In this document: piece by piece, positions 32,253 to 42,202 of the stretch
Layout of the letters: every line of letters starts with the position of its first letter
How positions within the stretch are numbered: position 1 is the first letter of the stretch
From: Bacillota bacterium
Lineage (GTDB): Bacteria > Bacillota > Clostridia > Acetivibrionales > DTU013
Direction: 5' to 3'
DNA: 52,889 nt
Assembly: GCA_023409735.1 (NCBI GenBank)
Contig: JAEYRB010000013.1
Location: forward strand, 1-52,889
Translations under genes and position numbers: made by a program
Notes under the pieces: generated by a model
Database searches by the model: none
The model's input: the letters and a program-made list of their open reading frames with translations, nothing else
What the model was told of the DNA's origin: nothing

Positions 32253-34730
32253 ATGGAGGAAGTTAATCTTTCTGCAAAATCGCTTGAAGATTTGCAGTAC
32301 ATAGCAAAGATGATGGGATTAAGAAATTCAAAAAACATTACAAAAGAAGAGCTCATCGAAAAAATTCATAAAGCCGGAGGCATGGGCAGTAAGGAAACAG
32401 AAGCTGAGTCTAAGAATGTTTCTGAACCTGAAAATAAAGAGCCGGCAAAATCAAAAAGGGGAAGAAAACCCAAAAGTGCTAATCAGGATGTTAATGGCGA
32501 GGAAGATGTACCTAAGGATATAGTAAAAGAGGCTGCGGAACCCAAAAAGAGGGGTAGAAAGGCAGCTATTAAGAAAGAAGCTGAAGAAGGAAAAACTCCC
32601 GATGATAGTATTGAAACTAAATCAATAATTCCTCAGGAACAAGAGGATAGTGGAAAAGCTAAATCGAAAATTCCTCAGGAACAAGAGGATAATACTTCCG
32701 ATAGACAAACATCGACTCAGGTTAAAGCAAAAGCATCGCGACTTGACGCTGTGAGCAATGCTCAGGCTGTTGTACAGGCAGCTGCATCTGAGAAACAAGA
32801 TGCGAAGCCGGATACAGGTGCTGCGGAACAGTCTGCCAATGAACCATTGGAACAGCCGATATTAAGAAAATCTAAAAGAGGAAGACCAAGCAAGGCATCA
32901 AAAGAAAAGCAATCCCATGAAATAAATACTGTCGATGTAAAACCAGAGGATAAGGCTGATAGTACCGCTTCTAAGGTAGCTGAGAAACCAGAAGAAAAGC
33001 CTGTAGAGACGGTAATTAGTGAAGAGGCAAAGACAGCAATAGAAAAAAATAGTACAGCATTATCTAAAGAAGGTGCAGCTGATACCAAAGTGCAGGAGCA
33101 AGCCCCGGAAGAAAAGCAGGATCAAGCTCAAGCACAGGACAAGGCCCAGGCCCAGGAAAAAACAACACAGATACAAGTTCAACAAGATCAGGAACAGAAA
33201 AAAACTGAACAAAATACATTCTCTGCAGCTCCTAATAAGGAAGACTCAACTGCTGCAGCACCCGCTACTTATAAGCGGTCCGAAACAGAACCAGAAAGAG
33301 GACAGAACGGTTATCGTACAAGATACGGCAGAGGGCAGGAACAAAGGCAGAGAACGGAACGTCAGGCGTATAAGTCTCAGGAGGACAGACTGGTAAGGGA
33401 TTCGGCTAACACAGAAGCTGTGAATCCTGATAATTCAACAAGGCTGGAAAATGGCAGAAGCGAAGCTATGCCTCGTGCTGTCGAGACTATTAAGCCGGAG
33501 GAAAAGCCTGCAAACAAGCAATACGAACAGCAGAAGAAGGAAGGAAACTGGGGGCAGGGTCAACAGCAGGAATTCAGACCATACCAGAATGGCACAGGGG
33601 AAAAAATTGAAAGCGATGATCCGGTAGAGGGTGTACTTGAGGTACTGCCAGACGGATATGGTTTCCTCAGAAGCGATAATTTCCTCTCAGGAACAAAGGA
33701 CGTATATGTATCACCTTCACAGATAAGAAGATTCGGACTAAAGACCGGCGATAAGGTCAAGGGTAAGGGAAGAATACCAAAGGAGGGTGAAAAGTTCCAG
33801 GCACTGCTTTATGTTCAGTCAGTTAATGGAGACACCCCAGACATTGCACAAAAGAGAATTGCCTTTGAGAATCTTACACCAATTTATCCGGACCATCGTA
33901 TTACTCTTGAAACAAGTGCAAGAGAGTTATCAACCAGGCTTATAGATCTTATAGCTCCTATAGGCAGAGGACAGCGTGGTATGATAGTATCTCCTCCGAA
34001 GGCCGGTAAAACAATACTCCTAAAAAAGATAGCAAACGCAATTACAACAAATTGCCCGGAAATCGAGCTTATAGTATTGCTGATAGATGAGAGGCCTGAA
34101 GAGGTCACCGATATGCAGCGCTCTATAAACGGCGAAATAATTTATTCTACCTTTGACAAGGTACCGGAGCACCATATAAAAGTGGCCGAAATGGTACTTG
34201 AAAGGGCACAGAGGCTGGTTGAACACAAGAAGGATGTTGTTATACTGCTAGACAGTATAACAAGGCTTGCAAGGGCGTATAACCTTACTATCCCCCCAAC
34301 AGGCAGGACACTTTCAGGAGGTCTTGATCCGGGTGCGCTTCATAGCCCTAAAAGATTCTTCGGATCGGCAAGAAATATAGAATTCGGAGGCAGCCTGACT
34401 ATCATTGCAACTGCTCTGATAGAGACCGGGAGCCGTATGGATGATGTAATATTTGAGGAATTTAAGGGAACCGGTAATATGGAAATACACCTTGATAGAA
34501 AGATGTCTGAAAAGCGTGTGTTCCCGGCAATAGATATTAATAAATCCGGTACAAGAAGAGAAGATCTGCTGCTTAATCAGAAGGAAATGGAGAGCATTTG
34601 GGCTATAAGAAAGGCCATGAGCAATCTGGGCTCATCTGATGTAACCGAGATGATACTCAATAAGCTAATGCAGACCAAAACGAATGAGGATTTTGTTAAC
34701 AGTATTAATAAATCATTTATCGATAAATAA
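32253..34730 (+). CDS. rho: Transcription termination factor Rho with a large disordered insertion
   Basis: Rho is the hexameric RNA helicase that terminates transcription. The 825-aa protein has the N-terminal Rho_N helices (residues 1-42), a low-complexity insertion (about 45-455), the RNA-binding cold-shock domain (about 456-525, GYGFLRS) and the RecA-type motor with Walker A SPPKAGKT (580-587) and LLIDERPEEV. Standard Rho is about 420 aa, so the insertion doubles it. It is rich in K, E, Q and A, has three AT-hook-like KRGRKPK/KRGRKAA/KRGRPSK motifs (68-74, 99-105, 208-214), a duplicated IPQEQED and an R/G/Q-rich end. Core function is secure. Confidence 0.96.
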   Translation: MEEVNLSAKSLEDLQYIAKMMGLRNSKNITKEELIEKIHKAGGMGSKETEAESKNVSEPENKEPAKSKRGRKPKSANQDVNGEEDVPKDIVKEAAEPKKRGRKAAIKKEAEEGKTPDDSIETKSIIPQEQEDSGKAKSKIPQEQEDNTSDRQTSTQVKAKASRLDAVSNAQAVVQAAASEKQDAKPDTGAAEQSANEPLEQPILRKSKRGRPSKASKEKQSHEINTVDVKPEDKADSTASKVAEKPEEKPVETVISEEAKTAIEKNSTALSKEGAADTKVQEQAPEEKQDQAQAQDKAQAQEKTTQIQVQQDQEQKKTEQNTFSAAPNKEDSTAAAPATYKRSETEPERGQNGYRTRYGRGQEQRQRTERQAYKSQEDRLVRDSANTEAVNPDNSTRLENGRSEAMPRAVETIKPEEKPANKQYEQQKKEGNWGQGQQQEFRPYQNGTGEKIESDDPVEGVLEVLPDGYGFLRSDNFLSGTKDVYVSPSQIRRFGLKTGDKVKGKGRIPKEGEKFQALLYVQSVNGDTPDIAQKRIAFENLTPIYPDHRITLETSARELSTRLIDLIAPIGRGQRGMIVSPPKAGKTILLKKIANAITTNCPEIELIVLLIDERPEEVTDMQRSINGEIIYSTFDKVPEHHIKVAEMVLERAQRLVEHKKDVVILLDSITRLARAYNLTIPPTGRTLSGGLDPGALHSPKRFFGSARNIEFGGSLTIIATALIETGSRMDDVIFEEFKGTGNMEIHLDRKMSEKRVFPAIDINKSGTRREDLLLNQKEMESIWAIRKAMSNLGSSDVTEMILNKLMQTKTNEDFVNSINKSFIDK

Positions 34731-34813
34731 ATGTTTTATGAACAATAAGGCAACAAGCTTGAAATTTGTTGTGGTTAGTTTGATTGATGAATCAACGGAT
34801 TAATTATTTAAAA

Positions 34814-34844
34814 AAGGCTCTGAAATTTAATATTTCAGGGCCTT
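34814..34844 (+). terminator. Hairpin terminator after rho
   Basis: A 13-bp stem with one G-U pair (34814-34826 with 34832-34844) and a TTAAT loop is followed by an AT-rich but T-poor tail. Between here and 35102 nothing coding is seen. Confidence 0.75.
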
Positions 34845-35102
34845 ATAATATATATAACACGTTCTTCACTATACTTATATTAAGCTTTGTGCATTTCTCT
34901 AAGACTCAATGTTTGTCAACTTTTGGGTGTAATTCTTTAAGTATCAGTATAGCAATTTACTAACTAATGATGTCATAAATTTATTGGTAAGAGTCAGATT
35001 TGTTAAAGAAATGACAACAAGAATATAATATCATGAATAAAAGGTAAGTAATTTGATAATGTGGAGGATTTTACTTCTATAAGCATTAAAATCAAATTAT
35101 CA

Positions 35103-35131
35103 TTGATTCTAGTCAATATACATAATATAAT
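35103..35131 (+). promoter_or_regulatory. Promoter upstream of the accessory two-component system
   Basis: TTGATT (35103-35108), a 17-bp spacer and TATAAT (35126-35131), about 50 bp before the kinase ATG. Confidence 0.7.
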
Positions 35132-35183
35132 TGCATTAAACTGTTTTTACTAATAAAGGTAGGTTTGATAGGAAGTGTGAAAA

Positions 35184-36899
35184 ATGCTGAAGAATTCTAT
35201 CAAAAATAAAATTATTTTTACCATCATCATTATTATTTTACCTTTTCTCCTATTGATTAATTACAATAATTTTTACTATCTGAAACTAATTAGACATAAG
35301 ATTGCACAGGCAAGTGTAAGTACGACTAGCTTGTATATAAGTCAGATAGACAAGTCGATCAATGAAATTGAGAGCTATTTGTTCAGACTATCGTCTGTAA
35401 ATGGAAATTCTGTCGATGAAAATATTTTCAATCTAGATAACAGCAATGATATTGCACGGCTATATGCGAACTACAACCTGGCACGGCAGATACAGAATGA
35501 TATAACCCTATATGACCTGTCAAGCTTCTTGTTCATATATACAAAGAGTTATGATTATTTTGTGTATGCTTACAGCAATGATACGACATATGGGGAGCGC
35601 CAGGAAATCGCAGGTTATATAAGGGAAAATGTTTCAAATGAACATTATGATGAGAACAGGGAATGGATCGTAACAGCTGTTAACAAGCAAAATTATCTAT
35701 TTAGGGTAGTAAAAAGAGGAAATGTATATATCGGCGCTTTCATCAATTTTAATAAAATTGCTAAACCACTCTATTCAATTAGCAATGAAAACAATGGCTC
35801 CTTCATTTTTACCGATTTAAATGGGAACCCGCTGACCAATATTCAATTTGTTGAAGACAATGGGATTGATCTCAATGGTGACCTAAATTCGTATTACTTA
35901 TCGGGTAAGTCCAAAAGATTCATCATTAATGGGGGCAAATCCAATGTCGGTGATTTTAAATTGCTGACAGCCATACCCGACAAAAAAATTCTGGAGGGAT
36001 TGAATTCAATCCAGTATTTTATAGTTGCAATCTCCATTCTGGCTATATTCATTTTGCCTTTTTTGCTCTGGGTCATCTATTTATGGGTCCTTAAACCGAT
36101 GGAAACCTTAAGAAAAGCGATCGGAAAGATCGAAGAAGGCGATTGGGACTACAGAATAAGTGATTGCAAGGCTTCCAGGGAGTTCTTGGAATTATATCAT
36201 GCAATGAATGTTATGACGAGCCAGATCAAGACACTCAAGATCAGCGTATATGAAGAAATCATCAAAAAGCAGAAGATTGAGCTTCGCTATCTGCAGACAC
36301 AGATCAAGCCGCACTTTCTGATGAATGCGCTCACTACCATATCCAATTTTGCGCATATGGGCAGGTATGAATCCATGTATGAATTCATTTATAACCTATC
36401 AAGCTATATTAGGTACATGTTCAGAAGTAATTTGACCCTTGTCCCCTTGAAGGATGAAATAGAACATATCAACCGTTATCTTTCTATGCAAGAGCTGCGC
36501 TGCTCCGGGTATTTATCTCATATTATAGATATTGATGATGCTGTAGGCAGCTTTTTGATTCCGCCATTTACCATGCATACCTTTGTGGAAAATGTCATTA
36601 AACATGCTATTACCTATGAAAAAACAGTCAATGTCTTTATTAAGGCCGAACCTGTAGAAATAGAGAATAAGGCCTATACAAGGATAGTTATCGAGGATGA
36701 CGGGAAAGGGATGGCAAAAGAAGAAATTGAGCAGCTGAACAATGAACAGAACAACAAGGAAGACGGTATGAGCATTGGAATATGGAATATCAAACAGACT
36801 TTGAAATTGATTTATTCAGATAAGGCAAAGGTGGAAGTCTCAAATTCTGATTTATCCGGTGTCATGATTGAAATCATTATACCGGATGAGAAAAGGTGA
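35184..36899 (+). CDS. Sensor histidine kinase, LytS/YesM type
   Basis: The 571-aa membrane kinase has TM1 (about residues 10-30), an extracellular sensor domain to about 275, TM2 (YFIVAISILAIFILPFLLWVIYLWV), a HAMP domain, the His_kinase domain with the QIKPHFLMNAL motif (H377), and a C-terminal HATPase (FVENVIKHAI, EDDGKGM). This architecture pairs with AraC-type regulators and controls sugar or peptide uptake operons in Clostridia and Bacilli. Its stop is 4 nt before the regulator start. The ligand is likely sensed outside, perhaps with the lipoprotein encoded downstream. Confidence 0.92.
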   Translation: MLKNSIKNKIIFTIIIIILPFLLLINYNNFYYLKLIRHKIAQASVSTTSLYISQIDKSINEIESYLFRLSSVNGNSVDENIFNLDNSNDIARLYANYNLARQIQNDITLYDLSSFLFIYTKSYDYFVYAYSNDTTYGERQEIAGYIRENVSNEHYDENREWIVTAVNKQNYLFRVVKRGNVYIGAFINFNKIAKPLYSISNENNGSFIFTDLNGNPLTNIQFVEDNGIDLNGDLNSYYLSGKSKRFIINGGKSNVGDFKLLTAIPDKKILEGLNSIQYFIVAISILAIFILPFLLWVIYLWVLKPMETLRKAIGKIEEGDWDYRISDCKASREFLELYHAMNVMTSQIKTLKISVYEEIIKKQKIELRYLQTQIKPHFLMNALTTISNFAHMGRYESMYEFIYNLSSYIRYMFRSNLTLVPLKDEIEHINRYLSMQELRCSGYLSHIIDIDDAVGSFLIPPFTMHTFVENVIKHAITYEKTVNVFIKAEPVEIENKAYTRIVIEDDGKGMAKEEIEQLNNEQNNKEDGMSIGIWNIKQTLKLIYSDKAKVEVSNSDLSGVMIEIIIPDEKR

Positions 36900-36903
36900 G
36901 CTT

Positions 36904-38547
36904 ATGAATATACTGATCTTTGATGATGATATCAGCACCGTTCAGATGTTGAAAAGTGAAATAGACTGGGATAGGCTTGGAATTCATGAAATATTTCCGG
37001 CATATAGCATCAATCAGGCTAAAGAGGTATTTACCCGGAATCCCCAAATTGACATCATGCTTTGTGACATAGAAGCACCGGGGGGGACAGGAATAGACCT
37101 TCTCAGATGGGTCCGAGCAGGATCCTTTGCGACAGAGAATATCTTTCTTACCAACCATGAGGAATTCTGTTATGCAAGGGAAGCTATCCAGCTTGGTTGT
37201 ATTGACTACATCATAAAGCTTTCCCCCCTGTCTGTGATAGAGGAAGCGATTCAGAAGGCTATAAACAAGGTAAAACTGAATCATATTCTGCTCCGGTCCA
37301 AGTTTTATGAAGAGTATTGGTCGGATAACCACAGTATCATCACAGAGCAGTTCTGGAAAGAGGTGCTTCAAAAGAATACGAGCTCCAGCAGAAATGATAT
37401 TGAAGCCATTGTAAAGAAAAGAAAAGTCGATGTGGACTTGAATGAAACGTATATGATAGTTTTGATTTCTTATGTCAGGTCTCAGTATCTGGACGAAAAA
37501 CTGGACGATTTATCATTGCAATTTGTGATGAAAAATATTGTCATGCAAATTATTTTAAACGAAGAGGAATCGGGCAATATCATTTACATTGAGAAAGGTA
37601 TGAAGACATATTTCTCGCTGGTTTTGGAGAAAGCAAAGGTGGAAAAAATCAGGATTGATATGTTAAAAAAGAAATGTAAGGATTTCATTACATTTTGCAA
37701 TACCAATCTGGAATGCAATGTTAACTGCTACTTTGGCGGCTATGTGTATTGTGAGGAGGCCGGAGTACTGGAGAGTAAGCTCGAGGACATGGACGTCAAC
37801 AATGTTTGTGTAGTCAACCAGGTATTTGATCTACATGAACAGGAAAATTATAGGAAGGGATGTAAACCGGACATGCCGGACACGGCTGAATGGGCCAAGA
37901 TGCTTAAAAGAGATAATAAATCGTTATTATTTATTTCCGTTAAGAACTATATTAAGGAAACTGCAAAAATATCTGAGATAAATGCCGGTTTCATGAATGA
38001 ATTCCAGCAGGACTTTACGCAAATGTTGTTCTCCGTACTTGAACAGGAGCATATACAGGCGCATAAATTATTTTCTGATGAAACTTCAAAGTTGCTTTAT
38101 AATAAGGCTGTCAATTCTCTTTATGACATGCTCAAATGGGTTGATTATGTTATAAACAAGGCTTCTGATTGTATAGATGAGATCACGAAGATGAAATCCG
38201 TCATTGACCAGGTAAGGGAATACATAGAATTGAATTTTGATAAAAACATTTCCAGAACTGACATTGCAAATAAATTTTACTTGAATCCGGACTACCTTTC
38301 CAGGACCTTCAACAAGGAGACAGGATTATCTATCCCTGAATACCAGACAAAGCTTCGTATTAACAAGGCGGTTCTGCTGCTTCAGTCGGGAATGAGCGTA
38401 AGCGAGACAGCGGCCCTTGTGGGATATGACAACTATTCATATTTTTCGACTGTGTATAAAAAAAGTGAAGGGGTCACGCCTGCAGAATATAGAAAAAAAT
38501 GCAAGCAGCAAAATGGTAAACAAGGTATATTGTGCGAAGGTCACTAA
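36904..38547 (+). CDS. Response regulator with AraC-type DNA-binding domain (YesN type)
   Basis: The 547-aa regulator has an N-terminal receiver (FDDD; phosphoacceptor D55 in MLCDIEAPGGTG; switch T in FLTNHEE; K in YIIKLSP), a long middle region (about 135-440) and a C-terminal AraC pair of helix-turn-helices (SRTDIANKFYLNPDYLSRTFNKETG...VSETAALVGYDNYSYFSTVYKKSEGVTPAEYR). It likely activates the adjacent transporter genes when phosphorylated by the kinase. The ATG at 36904 is used because AAAGGTGA precedes it and the receiver starts there. Confidence 0.92.
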   Translation: MNILIFDDDISTVQMLKSEIDWDRLGIHEIFPAYSINQAKEVFTRNPQIDIMLCDIEAPGGTGIDLLRWVRAGSFATENIFLTNHEEFCYAREAIQLGCIDYIIKLSPLSVIEEAIQKAINKVKLNHILLRSKFYEEYWSDNHSIITEQFWKEVLQKNTSSSRNDIEAIVKKRKVDVDLNETYMIVLISYVRSQYLDEKLDDLSLQFVMKNIVMQIILNEEESGNIIYIEKGMKTYFSLVLEKAKVEKIRIDMLKKKCKDFITFCNTNLECNVNCYFGGYVYCEEAGVLESKLEDMDVNNVCVVNQVFDLHEQENYRKGCKPDMPDTAEWAKMLKRDNKSLLFISVKNYIKETAKISEINAGFMNEFQQDFTQMLFSVLEQEHIQAHKLFSDETSKLLYNKAVNSLYDMLKWVDYVINKASDCIDEITKMKSVIDQVREYIELNFDKNISRTDIANKFYLNPDYLSRTFNKETGLSIPEYQTKLRINKAVLLLQSGMSVSETAALVGYDNYSYFSTVYKKSEGVTPAEYRKKCKQQNGKQGILCEGH

Positions 38548-38647
38548 TTCAAAAGATATAGTCAGTTTTCTTGAAGATAAATGATGTCATATAAAATAAA
38601 ATTGTATTATGAACTACACATCATAATATTTTTGGGGAGGATGACAC

Positions 38648-40213
38648 ATGAAAAAGTTCAAAGGGTTCTTGAAATTGGCTTGTATATTGATGGCTATAGC
38701 CATGCTTTTCAGTGCTTGTGGCGGCAGTAAAGCAGCCCCTGCTAAGCAAGCAGATGACAAGCAGGCGGAAACTAATGCTGCGGCAGAAAGCACAATGCCG
38801 GCTGAAACAGAAAAAATTGTTTTTGCCTCTGTAGGTTGGGGGGAACAGGCACGTGATCAGGAGGCTGTAACTAACAAATTAAAAGAAATATCCAGAGATA
38901 GGATAAATGTTGAAGCTGATATAACGATAATCGGTATTTCGACATATGGCCAACAGATCAATGTAATGATGGCCGGCGGCGAGGCTCTTGATTTATTTTT
39001 CCTGCCTTTTGGAACTTCCGTAAACTCCATGATTAGTCAGAATCAGCTTATGCCACTTAATGATTTGCTTGCAAGTGAAGGACAGGCTATTACCGAATCA
39101 CTGGGAGATCTTATTCAATACGGCCAATTTAAGGGTGAGACCTATGCTGTTCCTTTCAATGGATCAAAGGTATATCCTGCGGCGATTGCAATGAGAGAAG
39201 ACCTTCTTCAAAAATATAATCTGAATCTGGATGATGTTAAGAGCTATAAAGATCTGGCAAAAATATATGATGTTATAAAGCAAAATGAGCCAGAGATGGT
39301 CTGCATTGCTCCAAATAACAGCAATCTGCTGTCCAGCTATGCAATGGGAGACAAAATTGATAAGATTGATATGATGGGGGACAATATTGGAGTTCTTCTC
39401 GGTAATGATAGTTTAAAACTTGTAAATCTATATGAAACTGAAGAATATAAGGATTTGGTTTATACGCTGAGAGACTGGTACAATAAGGGCTATATTCTTA
39501 AAGATGCGGCAACAACTACTGAAAGCGGAAGTGTTATGTATAATGAGGGGAAAGTTTTCTCCTACTTCTATGTAGATGTACTGGATTCAATTGATAAAGC
39601 ATATCATCATCCCGGCTTAACCCAACAGGGACAGCAAACAATAGTCAAAGCTCTCAATAACCCGGTTATCAGTTCTTCTGTAGGCTTCTACAGTACAGGA
39701 ATTAACTCGCAAAGCAAACACCCTGAGGCAGCGATGAAGTGGTTCAACCTTATGTACAAGGATGCAGAAGCTGTAAATACTCTTTACTGGGGTGTTGAAG
39801 GGAAAAACTTTGTAAAAGAAGATGACGGTACTATCTCATTTACACCGGAAGAAGCGGAAAGCAGAGGATACGATCTGCCATTTAACTGGATGTTCGGAAA
39901 TACAGAGCTGCAATATGCATTTAAGGATTCAGGACAAAGTGCGGATTATTTTGCTCAGCGTGTTAAGCAAAATGATACTGCTGAATTATCAAAAGCATTT
40001 GGTTTCTCTTTCGATATTACTCCCGTACAAGCACAATATACTGCTGTCAGTAATGTCATGGACCAGTATCAGAGAGCTTTGGAAAGCGGAAGCGTTGATC
40101 CGGCTGTTGAACTACCGAATTTCATTAAAAAATTGAAAGATGCAGGAGTTGAAGAAGTTATTGCTGAAAAGCAAATACAGCTTGACAAATGGGCTGCTGA
40201 AAATAATAAATAG
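38648..40213 (+). CDS. ABC transporter solute-binding lipoprotein (DUF3502 C-terminus)
   Basis: The 521-aa lipoprotein has a signal peptide with lipobox LFSAC (lipidated C24), an Ala/Gln-rich linker, a family-1 solute-binding fold and a C-terminal DUF3502-type segment (ALESGSVDPAVELPNFIKKL...EKQIQLDKWAAE). Such CUT1-type proteins capture oligosaccharides or related solutes for LplB/LplC permeases. GGGGAGG precedes the ATG. It follows the two-component genes by 100 bp and is followed by a hairpin repeat before the permeases, which may keep the lipoprotein message more abundant. Confidence 0.92.
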   Translation: MKKFKGFLKLACILMAIAMLFSACGGSKAAPAKQADDKQAETNAAAESTMPAETEKIVFASVGWGEQARDQEAVTNKLKEISRDRINVEADITIIGISTYGQQINVMMAGGEALDLFFLPFGTSVNSMISQNQLMPLNDLLASEGQAITESLGDLIQYGQFKGETYAVPFNGSKVYPAAIAMREDLLQKYNLNLDDVKSYKDLAKIYDVIKQNEPEMVCIAPNNSNLLSSYAMGDKIDKIDMMGDNIGVLLGNDSLKLVNLYETEEYKDLVYTLRDWYNKGYILKDAATTTESGSVMYNEGKVFSYFYVDVLDSIDKAYHHPGLTQQGQQTIVKALNNPVISSSVGFYSTGINSQSKHPEAAMKWFNLMYKDAEAVNTLYWGVEGKNFVKEDDGTISFTPEEAESRGYDLPFNWMFGNTELQYAFKDSGQSADYFAQRVKQNDTAELSKAFGFSFDITPVQAQYTAVSNVMDQYQRALESGSVDPAVELPNFIKKLKDAGVEEVIAEKQIQLDKWAAENNK

Positions 40214-40288
40214 GCAGCAGTAAGTACAGGCCTGTCAAAGATCAAGATGAAGCAACAAAATGAGCTTTGGCAGGCTTGCTTATATATG

Positions 40289-40347
40289 GCGTTGCCCGAA
40301 GGGCTACAGCAAAAAGGTGAGGGGGCTCGATGCCCCCGAAACTTTTC
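40289..40347 (+). repeat. Two-hairpin repeat element, copy A
   Basis: This ~59-bp element shares near-identical sequence with two copies at 50453-50580. Hairpin 1 is GCGTTGCCC GAA GGGCTACAGC (one mismatch, one bulge). Hairpin 2 is closed by AAAAG/CTTTT and capped by GGGGGC TCGAT GCCCCC. It lies between the binding-protein and permease genes. Compared with copies B and C, one pair in hairpin 2 is G-C instead of A-T, so pairing is kept. Confidence 0.88.
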
Positions 40348-40370
40348 TTACGTGAATGAGGAGAAATTTG

Positions 40371-41294
40371 ATGCTTAAAAATCACGCTATTAAAAAGAAT
40401 AAAACAAATATATACATGTACATAATGATGGCACCGGGGCTTTTATATTTGCTTATAAACAATTATATACCGATGGCGGGAATATTCATTGCATTCAAGT
40501 CTCTTAATTATGCAAAAGGTATTTTTAAGAGTGATTGGGTCGGCCTGAGAAATTTCGAATTCTTATTCCATACCTCGGATGCCTTTGTTATGACGCGAAA
40601 TACGTTGCTGTATAACATTGCATTTATTGTTATAGGAAATGTTTTGGGGATTATTCTGGCAATATTCTTGAATGACATTGTATCAAGGAAGCTTGCAAGT
40701 GTTTACCAGACAGTATTATTACTGCCGTCTCTTGTTTCAATGGTAATAGTAAGTTATCTTGTATATGCATTTTTAAGCTCCGATAGCGGCTATTTTAATA
40801 AAACGCTGCTGCCTATGCTGGGGATTGATGAAATATCATGGTATAGTACTCCTAAATTTTGGCCGTTTATTCTAATTATCGTAAACGAATGGAGAAATGT
40901 AGGGTTTTCAGCCATTATATATTTATCATCTGTTGTGGGAATTGATAAATCATATTACGAATCAGCTATGATAGATGGAGCATCGAAGTGGAAACAGATA
41001 AAAACGATTACTTTGCCCCTGATAAAACCAACTGTTATTATTCTAGTACTTATGAGCATCGGTACAATATTTTATTCAGATTTTGGATTGTTTTATCAGG
41101 TCCCGTTAAATTCAGGAATGCTGTTTTCAGTGACAAATACACTGGATACTTATGTTTTTCGTGGACTTATGCAGCAAAATAACATAGCAATGTCATCTGC
41201 TGCAGGCGTTTATCAGTCCTTAGTAGGTTTTATACTGGTTATACTGGCGAATTTTATAGTTAGAAAATTTGACAGTGAAAATTCGCTGTTTTAA
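40371..41294 (+). CDS. ABC transporter permease, LplB-like
   Basis: The 307-aa inner-membrane permease has about six TM segments, an N-terminal MMAPGLLYLLINNYIPMAG typical of LplB/UgpA-type proteins, and the cytoplasmic EAA loop YESAMIDGASKWKQIKTITLPLI that contacts the ATPase. The ATG at 40371 is chosen because GAGGAG lies 7 nt upstream; an in-frame ATG five codons earlier lacks this. It pairs with the next permease. No ATPase is encoded nearby, so a shared MsmX-type ATPase elsewhere is likely. Confidence 0.92.
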   Translation: MLKNHAIKKNKTNIYMYIMMAPGLLYLLINNYIPMAGIFIAFKSLNYAKGIFKSDWVGLRNFEFLFHTSDAFVMTRNTLLYNIAFIVIGNVLGIILAIFLNDIVSRKLASVYQTVLLLPSLVSMVIVSYLVYAFLSSDSGYFNKTLLPMLGIDEISWYSTPKFWPFILIIVNEWRNVGFSAIIYLSSVVGIDKSYYESAMIDGASKWKQIKTITLPLIKPTVIILVLMSIGTIFYSDFGLFYQVPLNSGMLFSVTNTLDTYVFRGLMQQNNIAMSSAAGVYQSLVGFILVILANFIVRKFDSENSLF

Positions 41295-41310
41295 AGGGGA
41301 TCTATTAAAA

Positions 41311-42201
41311 ATGAAAAAGAGAGAAGATACTGTTTTCCAAGCTATCGCAAATATTGTGCTGCTTTTAGCAGTAATTTTAATATTGGTACCATTTGTGATC
41401 CTGTTCATGTCATCAGTCGCCTCTGAAAGTTCTCTGGTATTGAACGGCTATAAATTTATTCCTAAGGAGTTCAGCCTGGGAGCTTATGCATATATTTTTA
41501 GAAGGCCGAATACGATTTTCCGTTCTTATTTTATAACTGTTTTTATTACTGTCGTAGGCACGTCAGCGGGTCTGATTCTTACTACTACGCTTGCTTACCC
41601 CCTTTCAAGGAAAGATTTTAATAAAAGGAATCTCTTTTCCTTTATTGTGTATTTTACGATGTTGTTTAATGGCGGGTTGGTTCCATCCTATTTAATGTGG
41701 ACAAGAGTATTTAATATGAAAAATACAATACTGGCATTGATCATCCCTGGTCTTCTTATGAACGCATTTAATATACTTCTAATGAGGAATTACTTCAGTA
41801 CCAATATCCCAAATGAGCTAATTGAAGCTGCGCAAATTGACAGTGCCGGAGAATTTAGAATATTTTCAAAGATTATTCTTCCGCTGTCACTCCCGATCAT
41901 GGCTACAATAGGTCTTTTTACAGGACTTGCATATTGGAACGACTGGACAAACGGACTTTATTATATAACTGAACCAAGCTTGTTCAGTATTCAGGTTATG
42001 CTTAGCAGGATATTACAGGATATTCAATTCTTACTTTCACGAACAACTGCTGGTGTAAATGCCGCCAATATATCAAGTATCCCGAGCGTTTCTATCAGAA
42101 TGGCTATTGCAGTACTTGGAATTATACCAATTATGATCATTTTCCCATTCTTTCAGAAGTATTTTGTAAAGGGAATGACAATTGGTGCGGTTAAGGGCTG
42201 A
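41311..42201 (+). CDS. ABC transporter permease, LplC-like
   Basis: The 296-aa permease has about six TM segments and the EAA-loop pattern LIEAAQIDSAGEFRIFSKIILPLSLP near residues 180-205. The C-terminal FPFFQKYFVKGMTIGAVKG is the characteristic ending of the LplC/YtcP group. The ATG at 41311 has AAAGGGGAT upstream. It starts 16 bp after the first permease and its stop abuts the M20 peptidase gene, indicating one transcript. Confidence 0.92.
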   Translation: MKKREDTVFQAIANIVLLLAVILILVPFVILFMSSVASESSLVLNGYKFIPKEFSLGAYAYIFRRPNTIFRSYFITVFITVVGTSAGLILTTTLAYPLSRKDFNKRNLFSFIVYFTMLFNGGLVPSYLMWTRVFNMKNTILALIIPGLLMNAFNILLMRNYFSTNIPNELIEAAQIDSAGEFRIFSKIILPLSLPIMATIGLFTGLAYWNDWTNGLYYITEPSLFSIQVMLSRILQDIQFLLSRTTAGVNAANISSIPSVSIRMAIAVLGIIPIMIIFPFFQKYFVKGMTIGAVKG

Positions 42202-42202
42202 G

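Noticed and set aside
32762..33088. Antisense ORF of 108 codons inside rho
   Set aside because: It is a by-product of the low-complexity, biased codon composition of the Rho insertion; no SD or promoter.
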